5,831 nt of DNA. Source: Deltaproteobacteria bacterium. Lineage in GTDB: Bacteria > Desulfobacterota > Syntrophia > Syntrophales > UBA2210. A program made the position numbers and the translations under genes. Below are positions 1 through 5,243 of this stretch, piece by piece. The stretch covers positions 1 through 5,831 of the forward strand of contig JAUVXT010000170.1 in NCBI GenBank assembly GCA_030603465.1. Reading direction: 5' to 3'. The stretch's first letter is position 1. Every line of letters starts with the position of its first letter. Under the pieces are notes generated by a model that was not told where the DNA came from, searched no databases, and was given only the letters and a program-made list of their open reading frames with translations.

Positions 1-46
1 CCATATCCTTTACCATCTGCTGCTCGTCAGTGGGTCGAAAATTCAT
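1..46 (-). CDS. acyl-CoA dehydrogenase, N-terminal fragment (runs off left edge)
   Basis: Only the first 15 codons are present, reading MNFRPTDEQQMVKDM and continuing beyond the left edge. The pattern of a short N-terminus followed by T-[DE]-E-Q-Q-M-[VL]-x-[DE]-M is typical of the first helix of FAD-dependent acyl-CoA dehydrogenases, which form the trans-2-enoyl double bond of an acyl-CoA and pass electrons to electron-transfer flavoprotein. The start is supported by a strong GAGGGAG ribosome binding site (complement of 54-60) seven bases before the ATG. It follows the enoyl-CoA hydratase in the same direction, which fits a beta-oxidation operon. The call rests on 15 residues plus context. 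No active-site residue is visible, so substrate class cannot be judged, and a different flavoprotein of the same fold cannot be excluded. Confidence 0.72.
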   Translation of the reverse strand, partial: MNFRPTDEQQMVKDM

Positions 47-79
47 AGCGCGGCTCCCTCCCGAAACTTTAGTTTTAGT

Positions 80-199
80 GGGGACGGGTTCTCATCTTTA
101 GTCTTCGCTCCTTGCGGGAGCTATATATCCGCAAAGAGCCGAAATAAGGATATTTTTATGTTACATGCAACCGAAAAGGAGAAATGAGAACCCGTCCCC
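80..199. repeat. nested palindromic element with 16-bp perfect inverted ends (REP/MITE-like)
   Basis: The 168-base gap between the hydratase and the acyl-CoA dehydrogenase contains a perfect 16-bp inverted repeat, GGGGACGGGTTCTCAT at 80-95 and its exact complement at 184-199. Inside it lies a second stem: 104-117 pairs with 129-143 through 13 base pairs, one C.A mismatch and one bulged C, around an 11-base loop. No open reading frame of interest lies within it. Short terminal words of the GGGGACxGGTTC type are, from memory, seen at the ends of REP-like elements mobilised by IS200-like REP-associated transposases in deltaproteobacteria, so a non-autonomous mobile element is likely. It could also act as an RNA structure that alters expression between the two genes. 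A T-run is missing, so it is not a canonical terminator. Confidence 0.6.
104..143. other. inner hairpin of the palindromic element
   Basis: Left arm 104-117 (TTCGCTCCTTGCGG) pairs with right arm 129-143, giving 13 pairs with a single C111.A135 mismatch and one unpaired C near 139/140. The loop is 118-128. The stem is GC-rich enough to be stable in RNA or single-stranded DNA, as expected for the recognition hairpin of a REP-type element. Confidence 0.5.
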
Positions 200-214
200 C
201 AGTCCCCCAATTTC

Positions 215-997
215 CTACTGTCCAGTATACAAAGGTTTTCTCTTCTCCAGGAAGGCCCTCATCCCCTCTTTCTGATCCTTCGTGCTGAAGCACTGGGCGC
301 AGCACTCCATCTCCAGCCTGATGGCGCTGTCCATGGAGATGTCGTATCCGTAGTTCATGGCATGTTTGGCCATCTTGAGGGCAAATGGGGGCAGCTTTGC
401 GATCTTCCCGGCAAATTTCACAGCCTCGGACAAAAGATTTTCGACGGGGAATACCCTGTTTACCAGACCAATTTCGCAGGCTCTCTTTGCATCTATCTGC
501 TCTCCCCCCAGTATCAATTCCTTTGCCCGTCCCATTCCGACGATACGGGGGAGTCTCTGGGTGCCTCCCCAGCCCGGGATCAGACCGATCAGAATCTCGG
601 GTTGGCCGAAACGGGCATTTTCCGCAGCAAACCTTACATCACAGGCAAGGGCGATTTCTGTCCCGCCGCCCAGCGCCAGGCCATTGACGGCAGCGATAGA
701 GGGCTTCGACATTATCTCTATCATCCTCAGCGTATCATGCCCCATCTCCACAAATTCCAGGGCCATGGCCGGTTTTTGGTTTTCCATCTCCCTTATATCC
801 GCCCCGGCCACAAAGGCCTTCTCGCCGCTGCCGGTTATGATAACGGCCCTTATCTTCACGTCATCACGGCACGTCTTCACGGCGTCACTCAATTCCCTCA
901 TCGTCTCCGAGTTCATTGCGTTCAGAGCACCGGGCCTGTTAAAGGTAATGGTGGCAACGCCATGATCCATATCAAAAAAAAGATTTTTATATTTCAT
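215..997 (-). CDS. enoyl-CoA hydratase (crotonase family)
   Basis: A complete 260-residue protein, the usual length for a short-chain enoyl-CoA hydratase, which adds water across the trans-2-enoyl-CoA double bond in the cytoplasm during beta-oxidation. The oxyanion-hole segments AGAD (64-67) and LGGG (109-112) are present. Both catalytic glutamates of true hydratases are there, E114 in GGGTE and E134 in GQPE, 20 residues apart as in mitochondrial crotonase (E144/E164). The C-terminus KEGMRAFLEKRKP is typical. An in-frame ATG eight codons upstream (1021) exists, but the start at 997 is preferred because an AGGGAG site (complement of 1005-1010) lies seven bases before it and MKYKNLFF begins the conserved fold. 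The gene is 27 bases after the thiolase stop, so it is very probably cotranscribed. Chain-length preference cannot be read from sequence. Confidence 0.93.
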   Translation of the reverse strand: MKYKNLFFDMDHGVATITFNRPGALNAMNSETMRELSDAVKTCRDDVKIRAVIITGSGEKAFVAGADIREMENQKPAMALEFVEMGHDTLRMIEIMSKPSIAAVNGLALGGGTEIALACDVRFAAENARFGQPEILIGLIPGWGGTQRLPRIVGMGRAKELILGGEQIDAKRACEIGLVNRVFPVENLLSEAVKFAGKIAKLPPFALKMAKHAMNYGYDISMDSAIRLEMECCAQCFSTKDQKEGMRAFLEKRKPLYTGQ

Positions 998-1024
998 GTC
1001 TTTTCTCCCTGTCATCGCCATACA

Positions 1025-2311
1025 CTACCTCTCCAAGACTATCGCCATCCCCTGGCCGCCGCCTATGCACAGTGCGGCAAGACCCAGGTTGATATCCTTC
1101 TTCTTCATCTGCATGGCAAGACTGTATGTGATTCTCGCCCCGGTACATCCGATGGGATGCCCTATGGAAATTCCACTTCCGTTGAGATTGCAGTTGTCAA
1201 GATTGATCCCCAGTTCCCTCATGCTGGCTATGGCCTGGCAGGCAAATGCCTCGTTGAGTTCGACAAGGTCGATATCTTTCATTGAAAGTCCCAGTTTATT
1301 CAGCGCCTTTCTCGTCGCAGGAATGGGACCCAGTCCCATATAGGCCGGATCCACGCCACCTGTGGCAAAGCCCTTGATTTTTGCCAGGGGATCGAGACCG
1401 AGTTCCTTGGCCCTGTCGGCGCTCATTATCACAACCGCACAGGCGGCATCGTTTATGCCGGAGGCATTCCCCGCCGTCACAGTCCCGTCTTCCTTAAAGG
1501 CCGGCCTCAGCTTGGCCATTTTTTCCATCGTCGTCTCCATGGGACGTTCATCAATCTCAAATGTTAGGGGATCACCCTTGCGCTGAGGAATGGATACGGG
1601 CACTATCTCATCAGCGATAGCGCCGCTTGTGATGGCGGCCCTCGCCCTCTTATGGCTCAGAAGCCCCAACTCGTCCTGTTCTTTCCTGGAAATCCCGTAT
1701 TTTTCGGCAATGTTCTCCGCTGTAAAACCCATGTGATACTGATTGAATGTCTCGTAGAGCCCGTCATGAACCATGACATCCACGATATTCCCGAAGGGCA
1801 TATCCATCCGGTATCCCCAGCGGGCATCGGGGAGGGCATAGGGGGCCATGCTCATATTTTCCATACCACCCGCCACAACCATATCCGCATCACCGGACCG
1901 GATGGCCTGGGCGGCCAGGGTAATGGCCTTCATCCCCGAGGCACATACCTTGTTCACGGTCATCGCATTCGTCTCCTCCGGGAGACCCGCATAGATGGAA
2001 GACTGCCTGCCCGGATTCTGTCCCTGGGCCACCTGAAGGACATTTCCCATTATACACTCATCAAAATAGACCGGCCTCAGAGATTCATCATAATCGTAGC
2101 ATTTTTTGTTTATTTCGGTCATATCAAAGTCCCCGAATATATCGGGACGCATCGATCTTATAGAATCCGTTATGGAGGGTCTAAGACCGGCCCGTTTTAT
2201 CGCCTCCCTGATCACGATGGCGCCCAAATCAACACACTTTACATCTTTCAGGGATCCGCCAAATGTGCCCACCGCGGTCCTCGCGCCACTTACAATGACA
2301 ACCTCTTTCAT
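1025..2311 (-). CDS. thiolase (acetyl-CoA acetyltransferase / 3-ketoacyl-CoA thiolase) with an internal insertion
   Basis: A 428-residue thiolase that would cleave a 3-ketoacyl-CoA with CoA to give acetyl-CoA, or run in reverse as acetoacetyl-CoA synthase. The nucleophile is C123 in NKVCASG, NEAF is at 353-356, the general-base H385 is in GHPIG, and the second catalytic cysteine C415 is in LCIGGG. HMGFTAEN (193-200) and GNASGINDAA (281-290) match the biosynthetic/short-chain thiolase type. The protein is about 36 residues longer than the Zoogloea-type enzyme as I remember it, and the excess lies between the helix ending KRAG (39-42) and CIMGNVLQ (86-93). The start at 2311 has an AAAGGAG site (complement of 2320-2326) eight bases upstream. 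A longer in-frame start at 2371 would add 20 non-conserved residues overlapping the ligase and is rejected. It sits 40 bases after the ligase stop. Confidence 0.93.
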   Translation of the reverse strand: MKEVVIVSGARTAVGTFGGSLKDVKCVDLGAIVIREAIKRAGLRPSITDSIRSMRPDIFGDFDMTEINKKCYDYDESLRPVYFDECIMGNVLQVAQGQNPGRQSSIYAGLPEETNAMTVNKVCASGMKAITLAAQAIRSGDADMVVAGGMENMSMAPYALPDARWGYRMDMPFGNIVDVMVHDGLYETFNQYHMGFTAENIAEKYGISRKEQDELGLLSHKRARAAITSGAIADEIVPVSIPQRKGDPLTFEIDERPMETTMEKMAKLRPAFKEDGTVTAGNASGINDAACAVVIMSADRAKELGLDPLAKIKGFATGGVDPAYMGLGPIPATRKALNKLGLSMKDIDLVELNEAFACQAIASMRELGINLDNCNLNGSGISIGHPIGCTGARITYSLAMQMKKKDINLGLAALCIGGGQGMAIVLER

Positions 2312-2351
2312 CTCGAATGCTCCTTTCTCATAATCATCCTTATAACCAATT

Positions 2352-3815
2352 TCAGTCCAGGTTTTCCACAAATTCCACCGTCCGGGGGCTCTTGTATGGA
2401 GAGAGATATATTCTGCAATGCTTCATCATCTCCTTGTCATCAACCTTCGCGCCCTCTTTTTTTATTATGAGCGCCTTGACTGTCTCTCCCCTCATCATAT
2501 CGGGTTTCCCAACGACTTTTGCAGATGCGACGGCGCTATGCATATTCAGAATATCTTCGACCTCTCTGGGATAGACGTTAAATCCGCTGGTAATGATCAT
2601 CCTTTTTTTAAGGCCCTTAAGAAAGATATAACCATCCTCATCAATCAGAGCCAAGTCTCCCGTATGGAGCCACCCCTCTTTTATAACCCCGGCAGTTGCA
2701 TCTTCATCCTTGTAGTACCCCTTCATAACGTTGGAACCCCTGACTGCCAGCTCTCCCTCCATGCCTGACGGTAATACCACGCCGGCGTCATTAAGAATCT
2801 TTGTCTCCACTTCGGGGAGGGGAATGCCGATGGACCCCGGTTTTTGAACCATGTCGAGCCTGCTGAAGGAACAGCAGGGAGACGCCTCTGTAAGGCCATA
2901 TCCTTCCAGTAACCTCACGCCAAACTTCTTTTCAAAGGTATCAAAAAATTCCGCAGGCATGGTGGAGCCACCCGTTATGCAAAGTCTGAGGGAACTCAAA
3001 TCGTAATTGTCGGCGCCTTCATATATGAACATTCCCAGAAAGAGTCTCGGCACAGCGGCTATGTAGGTGATCCGCTCCTCTTCGATTGTCTTGAAAATAC
3101 TGTCCATCTTAAACTGATCCATCATTACGACACTGGCGCCTATTTTTAGTGTCCCGAGCATGTTGGCAACGGCGCCGAAGGAGTGAAAAAGGGGGATCAG
3201 ACAGAGTCCGCGATAATGCTCATTGGCGTGGATCATATCCCTCAGAAGCAACGACTGTGTGCAGAGATTACGATGGGTGAGGACGGCGCCGAGAGGTTTA
3301 CCGGTAAGACCCGCAGTATAGATCATGACAGCGGGATCATCACCCGATATTTCCGCGATCTCAAGCTCATAGGGGCCCGTCGCAACGGCCTCTTTGATGG
3401 AAGCGTAGCCGCCCTCCCCCTCATTTACGATTAAATGCCTGCACAGGGGACAATCTCCTCTGATTTCTTCGAATCTCTTGACCGCCTTGGAAGTTGTTAT
3501 AAGCACCCGCGAGTCACTATCGGAGAGAAGGTGACTGAGTTCGTATGAAGTGGAAAGCGTGTTTATGGTTACGGCAACAGCCCCGAGTTTTACGGCGGCA
3601 AAGTATGATATAACAAACTCGGGTATATTGGGAAGCATTATGGCCACCTTATCCCCTTTTTCTATACCCAGGCTTATTAATGCATTTCCGAGGGCGTTTA
3701 CCGCCCTTCTCAATTGCTCATAGGTAAGCTTTCTCTCATTATAAATAATCGATATGTTATCGGGATACCTGTTGCAGCTCTCTTGCAGCATATCTCCCAG
3801 AGTCGTATTGTCCAT
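2352..3815 (-). CDS. AMP-forming acyl-CoA synthetase (fatty-acid--CoA ligase family), C-terminus shortened
   Basis: A 487-residue member of the adenylate-forming superfamily, which activates a carboxylic acid with ATP to an acyl-AMP and then an acyl-CoA. Visible motifs: P-loop YTAGLTGKPLGAVLTH (166-181), YGLTE (306-310), GWLHTGDL (381-388) and the hinge region GLKKRMIITSGFNVYPREVE (401-420). Three departures from consensus are seen. The P-loop lysine of GKPKG is L175. The arginine of the GRxK motif is L402. The protein ends at VEFVENLD, so the segment with the A10 catalytic lysine (PKTxxGKILR) is absent. A relic in another frame suggests a frameshift. The start at 3815 has GGAGG (complement of 3821-3825) five bases upstream; an ATG four codons earlier overlaps that site and is rejected. 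It is the first gene of the operon. Activity is uncertain. Confidence 0.88.
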   Translation of the reverse strand: MDNTTLGDMLQESCNRYPDNISIIYNERKLTYEQLRRAVNALGNALISLGIEKGDKVAIMLPNIPEFVISYFAAVKLGAVAVTINTLSTSYELSHLLSDSDSRVLITTSKAVKRFEEIRGDCPLCRHLIVNEGEGGYASIKEAVATGPYELEIAEISGDDPAVMIYTAGLTGKPLGAVLTHRNLCTQSLLLRDMIHANEHYRGLCLIPLFHSFGAVANMLGTLKIGASVVMMDQFKMDSIFKTIEEERITYIAAVPRLFLGMFIYEGADNYDLSSLRLCITGGSTMPAEFFDTFEKKFGVRLLEGYGLTEASPCCSFSRLDMVQKPGSIGIPLPEVETKILNDAGVVLPSGMEGELAVRGSNVMKGYYKDEDATAGVIKEGWLHTGDLALIDEDGYIFLKGLKKRMIITSGFNVYPREVEDILNMHSAVASAKVVGKPDMMRGETVKALIIKKEGAKVDDKEMMKHCRIYLSPYKSPRTVEFVENLD

Positions 3816-3841
3816 AAGTACCTCCATTTAAAATGGGATTC

Positions 3842-3870
3842 ACCATAACACAACGGGTATGTTGGTTCAA
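3842..3870 (-). promoter_or_regulatory. candidate sigma70-type promoter of the acyl-CoA operon
   Basis: On the minus strand TTGAAC (complement of 3865-3870) is followed after 17 bases by TATGGT (complement of 3842-3847), each matching four of six consensus bases. Transcription would start roughly 20 bases before the ligase ATG at 3815. The match is modest. An activator such as the upstream-encoded LysR protein would be expected for such a weak promoter. Confidence 0.35.
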
Positions 3871-3871
3871 C
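3842..3871. promoter_or_regulatory. candidate regulator-binding region in front of the acyl-CoA ligase
   Basis: The word ACCATAACA at 3842-3850 also occurs at 4988-4996 beside the LysR box in front of the regulator gene. Next to it are small dyads, CAAC-N6-GTTG (3851-3864) and GTTG-N3-CAAC (3861-3871), and an ATAAC...GTAT half-site pair (3845-3860) with a spacing one base longer than the T-N11-A rule. These overlap the candidate promoter. The evidence is suggestive only. Confidence 0.3.
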
Positions 3872-3907
3872 AGGATAAAACAGAGAATTATCACGGAGAA
3901 AGCTGCT

Positions 3908-4033
3908 CGGAAGGGACGAAGGATGCAGCGGAACGCAGAAGTTGGACTTTTTACGAAGTCGTCAATTATGGAGTTTTAAAGGGAGGTTATTGAAGCTCCC
4001 CGCAACAAGCAGCGGGGAACGCGCTCGCTGTTC
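3908..4033. repeat. repeat-like intergenic sequence with two hairpins
   Basis: The 258-base spacer between the regulator and the ligase carries no convincing gene. Two parts resemble, from memory, dispersed intergenic sequences of deltaproteobacteria: the stretch around 3921-3964 that includes GGACTTTTTACGAAGTCGTC, and the hairpin at 3997-4018 (TCCCCGC, 8-base loop, GCGGGGA). The first holds a small stem GACTT/AAGTC (3945-3949 with 3956-3960). A further weak stem GAACGCG/CGC-T-GTTC lies at 4017-4033. The strong hairpin is 56 bases past the regulator stop and could slow or end its transcript, but lacks a following T-run on the minus strand, so a terminator call is not supported. The boundaries are approximate. 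Confidence 0.35.
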
Positions 4034-4073
4034 AGTTCAGGAGTCTCGACATACCCAACCAGCCATCATTCTT

Positions 4074-4973
4074 TTATGATCCTTCGGAGTAGCTGGTCAT
4101 CCAGTCGCCTAGCATATCTATCAGACTTTGCAAGGTTTCGGAAATATATTTGTCCTTGTGATGGACCATGTAAAATTCTCTTTTCAAGGGATCACTCAGG
4201 GGAACGGATGCCACCCTTCCAGCCTCAACATCTTTCTTTGCAATCTTATTGGAAATCAGAGCAATACCCGCGCCATCAGATACCACCCTTTTTATGGTTT
4301 CATTGCTCGACAGCTCCAGAGAATTTTGTACAGTAATATTATTCTTTTTCAGGTATGCTTCGGTTATATTATAGGTTGCAGATCCCTTTTCGTGTGTAAC
4401 CAGGAGTTGATTCTCTAGATCCTTTGCCTCACAGCTTCCTTTCTTTGCGAGGGGATGATTGGGTGGTGTTATAAGAAGAAGCGTATCTTCCATAATTTTC
4501 TTCACTATGACCTTTTTGTGGTTGACTGGATAGGATATAAAACCAAGGTCGCAATTGAGACTTGCCGTGTTTGCCACGACATTCTCTGTTCGCATTATGT
4601 TAACTGAAAGTCGTATCTTGGGATACATTTTACTAAAGGCGATAATTGTCGGGGGGAGATAGTATGTTCCAAAGGCTTCACTTGCATCGACACATATGTG
4701 CCCCGTTTGCCTTTGCTGAAAATCACGAATGCTTTCTTCGGCCTGGCTCTCCAGCTCAAAGATTTTTTCAGCAATCTCGTAAAGCACTTCCCCGGCGTCT
4801 GTTAAAACCAGCTTTTTACCGAAGAGGTTAAAAAACTTAATATCATAGTACTTTTGAAAGCGCTGAATTCCCTTTGTAACGGCAGGCTGTGTTATGCGCA
4901 ACTCCTCCGCTGCCATACTGAGCTTTCCACACTTCGCTGTATAATAGAATATTTTTAGTTGATTTAGATTCAT
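4074..4973 (-). CDS. LysR-family transcriptional regulator
   Basis: A 299-residue protein with the standard LysR layout. The N-terminal winged helix-turn-helix occupies about residues 1-60, with SMAAEELRITQPAVTKGIQRFQ (19-40) as the recognition motif. A linker helix follows (about 61-90), then a periplasmic-binding-protein-like effector domain from GHICVDASEAFGTYYLPP (91-108) onward. The effector half resembles the CysL/CbbR-like subgroup, in which small metabolites are the usual ligands. The ligand here is unknown. The start at 4973 has an AGGAG site (complement of 4983-4987) nine bases upstream. The gene lies directly upstream of the acyl-CoA operon in the same orientation and divergent from the DUF47 gene, so it could control either side. 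A perfect T-N11-A dyad just before its start suggests autoregulation. The local DNA is more AT-rich than the catabolic genes. Confidence 0.93.
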   Translation of the reverse strand: MNLNQLKIFYYTAKCGKLSMAAEELRITQPAVTKGIQRFQKYYDIKFFNLFGKKLVLTDAGEVLYEIAEKIFELESQAEESIRDFQQRQTGHICVDASEAFGTYYLPPTIIAFSKMYPKIRLSVNIMRTENVVANTASLNCDLGFISYPVNHKKVIVKKIMEDTLLLITPPNHPLAKKGSCEAKDLENQLLVTHEKGSATYNITEAYLKKNNITVQNSLELSSNETIKRVVSDGAGIALISNKIAKKDVEAGRVASVPLSDPLKREFYMVHHKDKYISETLQSLIDMLGDWMTSYSEGS

Positions 4974-4990
4974 TGTGTTATACTCCTACC

Positions 4991-5005
4991 ATAACATTTT
5001 GTTAT
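4991..5005. promoter_or_regulatory. LysR box (T-N11-A dyad), probable autoregulatory site
   Basis: ATAACATTTTGTTAT is a perfect 5-bp dyad (ATAAC-N5-GTTAT) with T at 4992 and A at 5004, which satisfies the T-N11-A rule of LysR-type operators. It begins 18 bases before the regulator ATG, almost touching its ribosome binding site, a position suited to repression of the regulator's own gene. Confidence 0.55.
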
Positions 5006-5030
5006 TTGCAACATGAAAATAAATAAATTG

Positions 5031-5055
5031 ATGCTTTTTATATCGTAAATAGCAT
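5031..5055. promoter_or_regulatory. 25-bp imperfect palindrome in the divergent intergenic region
   Basis: The arms ATGCT-T-TTTA (5031-5040) and TAAA-T-AGCAT (5046-5055) are complementary at nine of ten positions around a 5-base centre TATCG. The length and symmetry suit a dimeric DNA-binding protein. It lies 58-82 bases upstream of the regulator start and about 190 bases upstream of the DUF47 start. Which protein binds, if any, is unknown. AT-rich DNA makes chance symmetry more likely. Confidence 0.35.
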
Positions 5056-5114
5056 AAAAATTTGTAACTTTAACCATTCTTTAAAATATGTTAACTGTTT
5101 ATTATAACTTTTCT

Positions 5115-5144
5115 TTGCAATATTACGAATTTATTTGCTATTAT
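5115..5144 (+). promoter_or_regulatory. candidate promoter of the DUF47/PhoU-like gene
   Basis: TTGCAA (5115-5120) and TATTAT (5139-5144) are separated by 18 bases, and the -10 is preceded by TGC (5136-5138), an extended -10 element. This would place transcription start near 5151 and leave a leader of about 90 bases. The surrounding region is very AT-rich, so other placements are possible. Confidence 0.4.
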
Positions 5145-5191
5145 TTATCCGATTTTATAGATAAAACTATCTTTACCAAGACCTTGCAACA

Positions 5192-5211
5192 AAACTAACA
5201 CACTTTAGTTT
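5192..5211. promoter_or_regulatory. 7-bp inverted repeat in the leader of the DUF47 gene
   Basis: AAACTAA (5192-5198) and TTAGTTT (5205-5211) are perfect complements around a 6-base spacer, 33 bases before the DUF47 ATG. It could be an operator or a small RNA hairpin. It does not match the enterobacterial Pho box as I know it. Confidence 0.35.
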
Positions 5212-5243
5212 CGTAAGCAAAACAATAAAAAGAGGTCGGTACA

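Noticed and set aside
357..1285. Long plus-strand open frames opposite the hydratase and the thiolase end
   Set aside because: They lie antisense to a gene with intact catalytic motifs and their translations show no recognisable domain.
2312..2371. Extended thiolase N-terminus starting at 2371
   Set aside because: The extra 20 residues overlap the ligase and are not family-like, whereas the ATG at 2311 has a strong ribosome binding site and starts exactly at the conserved KEVVIVSGARTA.
1652..2470. 272-codon plus-strand open frame opposite the thiolase and ligase end
   Set aside because: It is antisense to two well-supported genes, and its histidine/isoleucine-rich translation looks like a reversed-strand artefact.
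3859..3993. Plus-strand 44-codon open frame in the regulator-ligase spacer, ending just before the GC-rich hairpin
   Set aside because: No ribosome binding site precedes its ATG, it runs through repeat-like sequence, and its product resembles no protein I know.
3997..4018. GC-rich hairpin as an intrinsic terminator of the LysR gene
   Set aside because: The stem is plausible, but on the minus strand it is followed by AGCTTCAATAACC, not a T-run, so it is listed only as a repeat-like hairpin.
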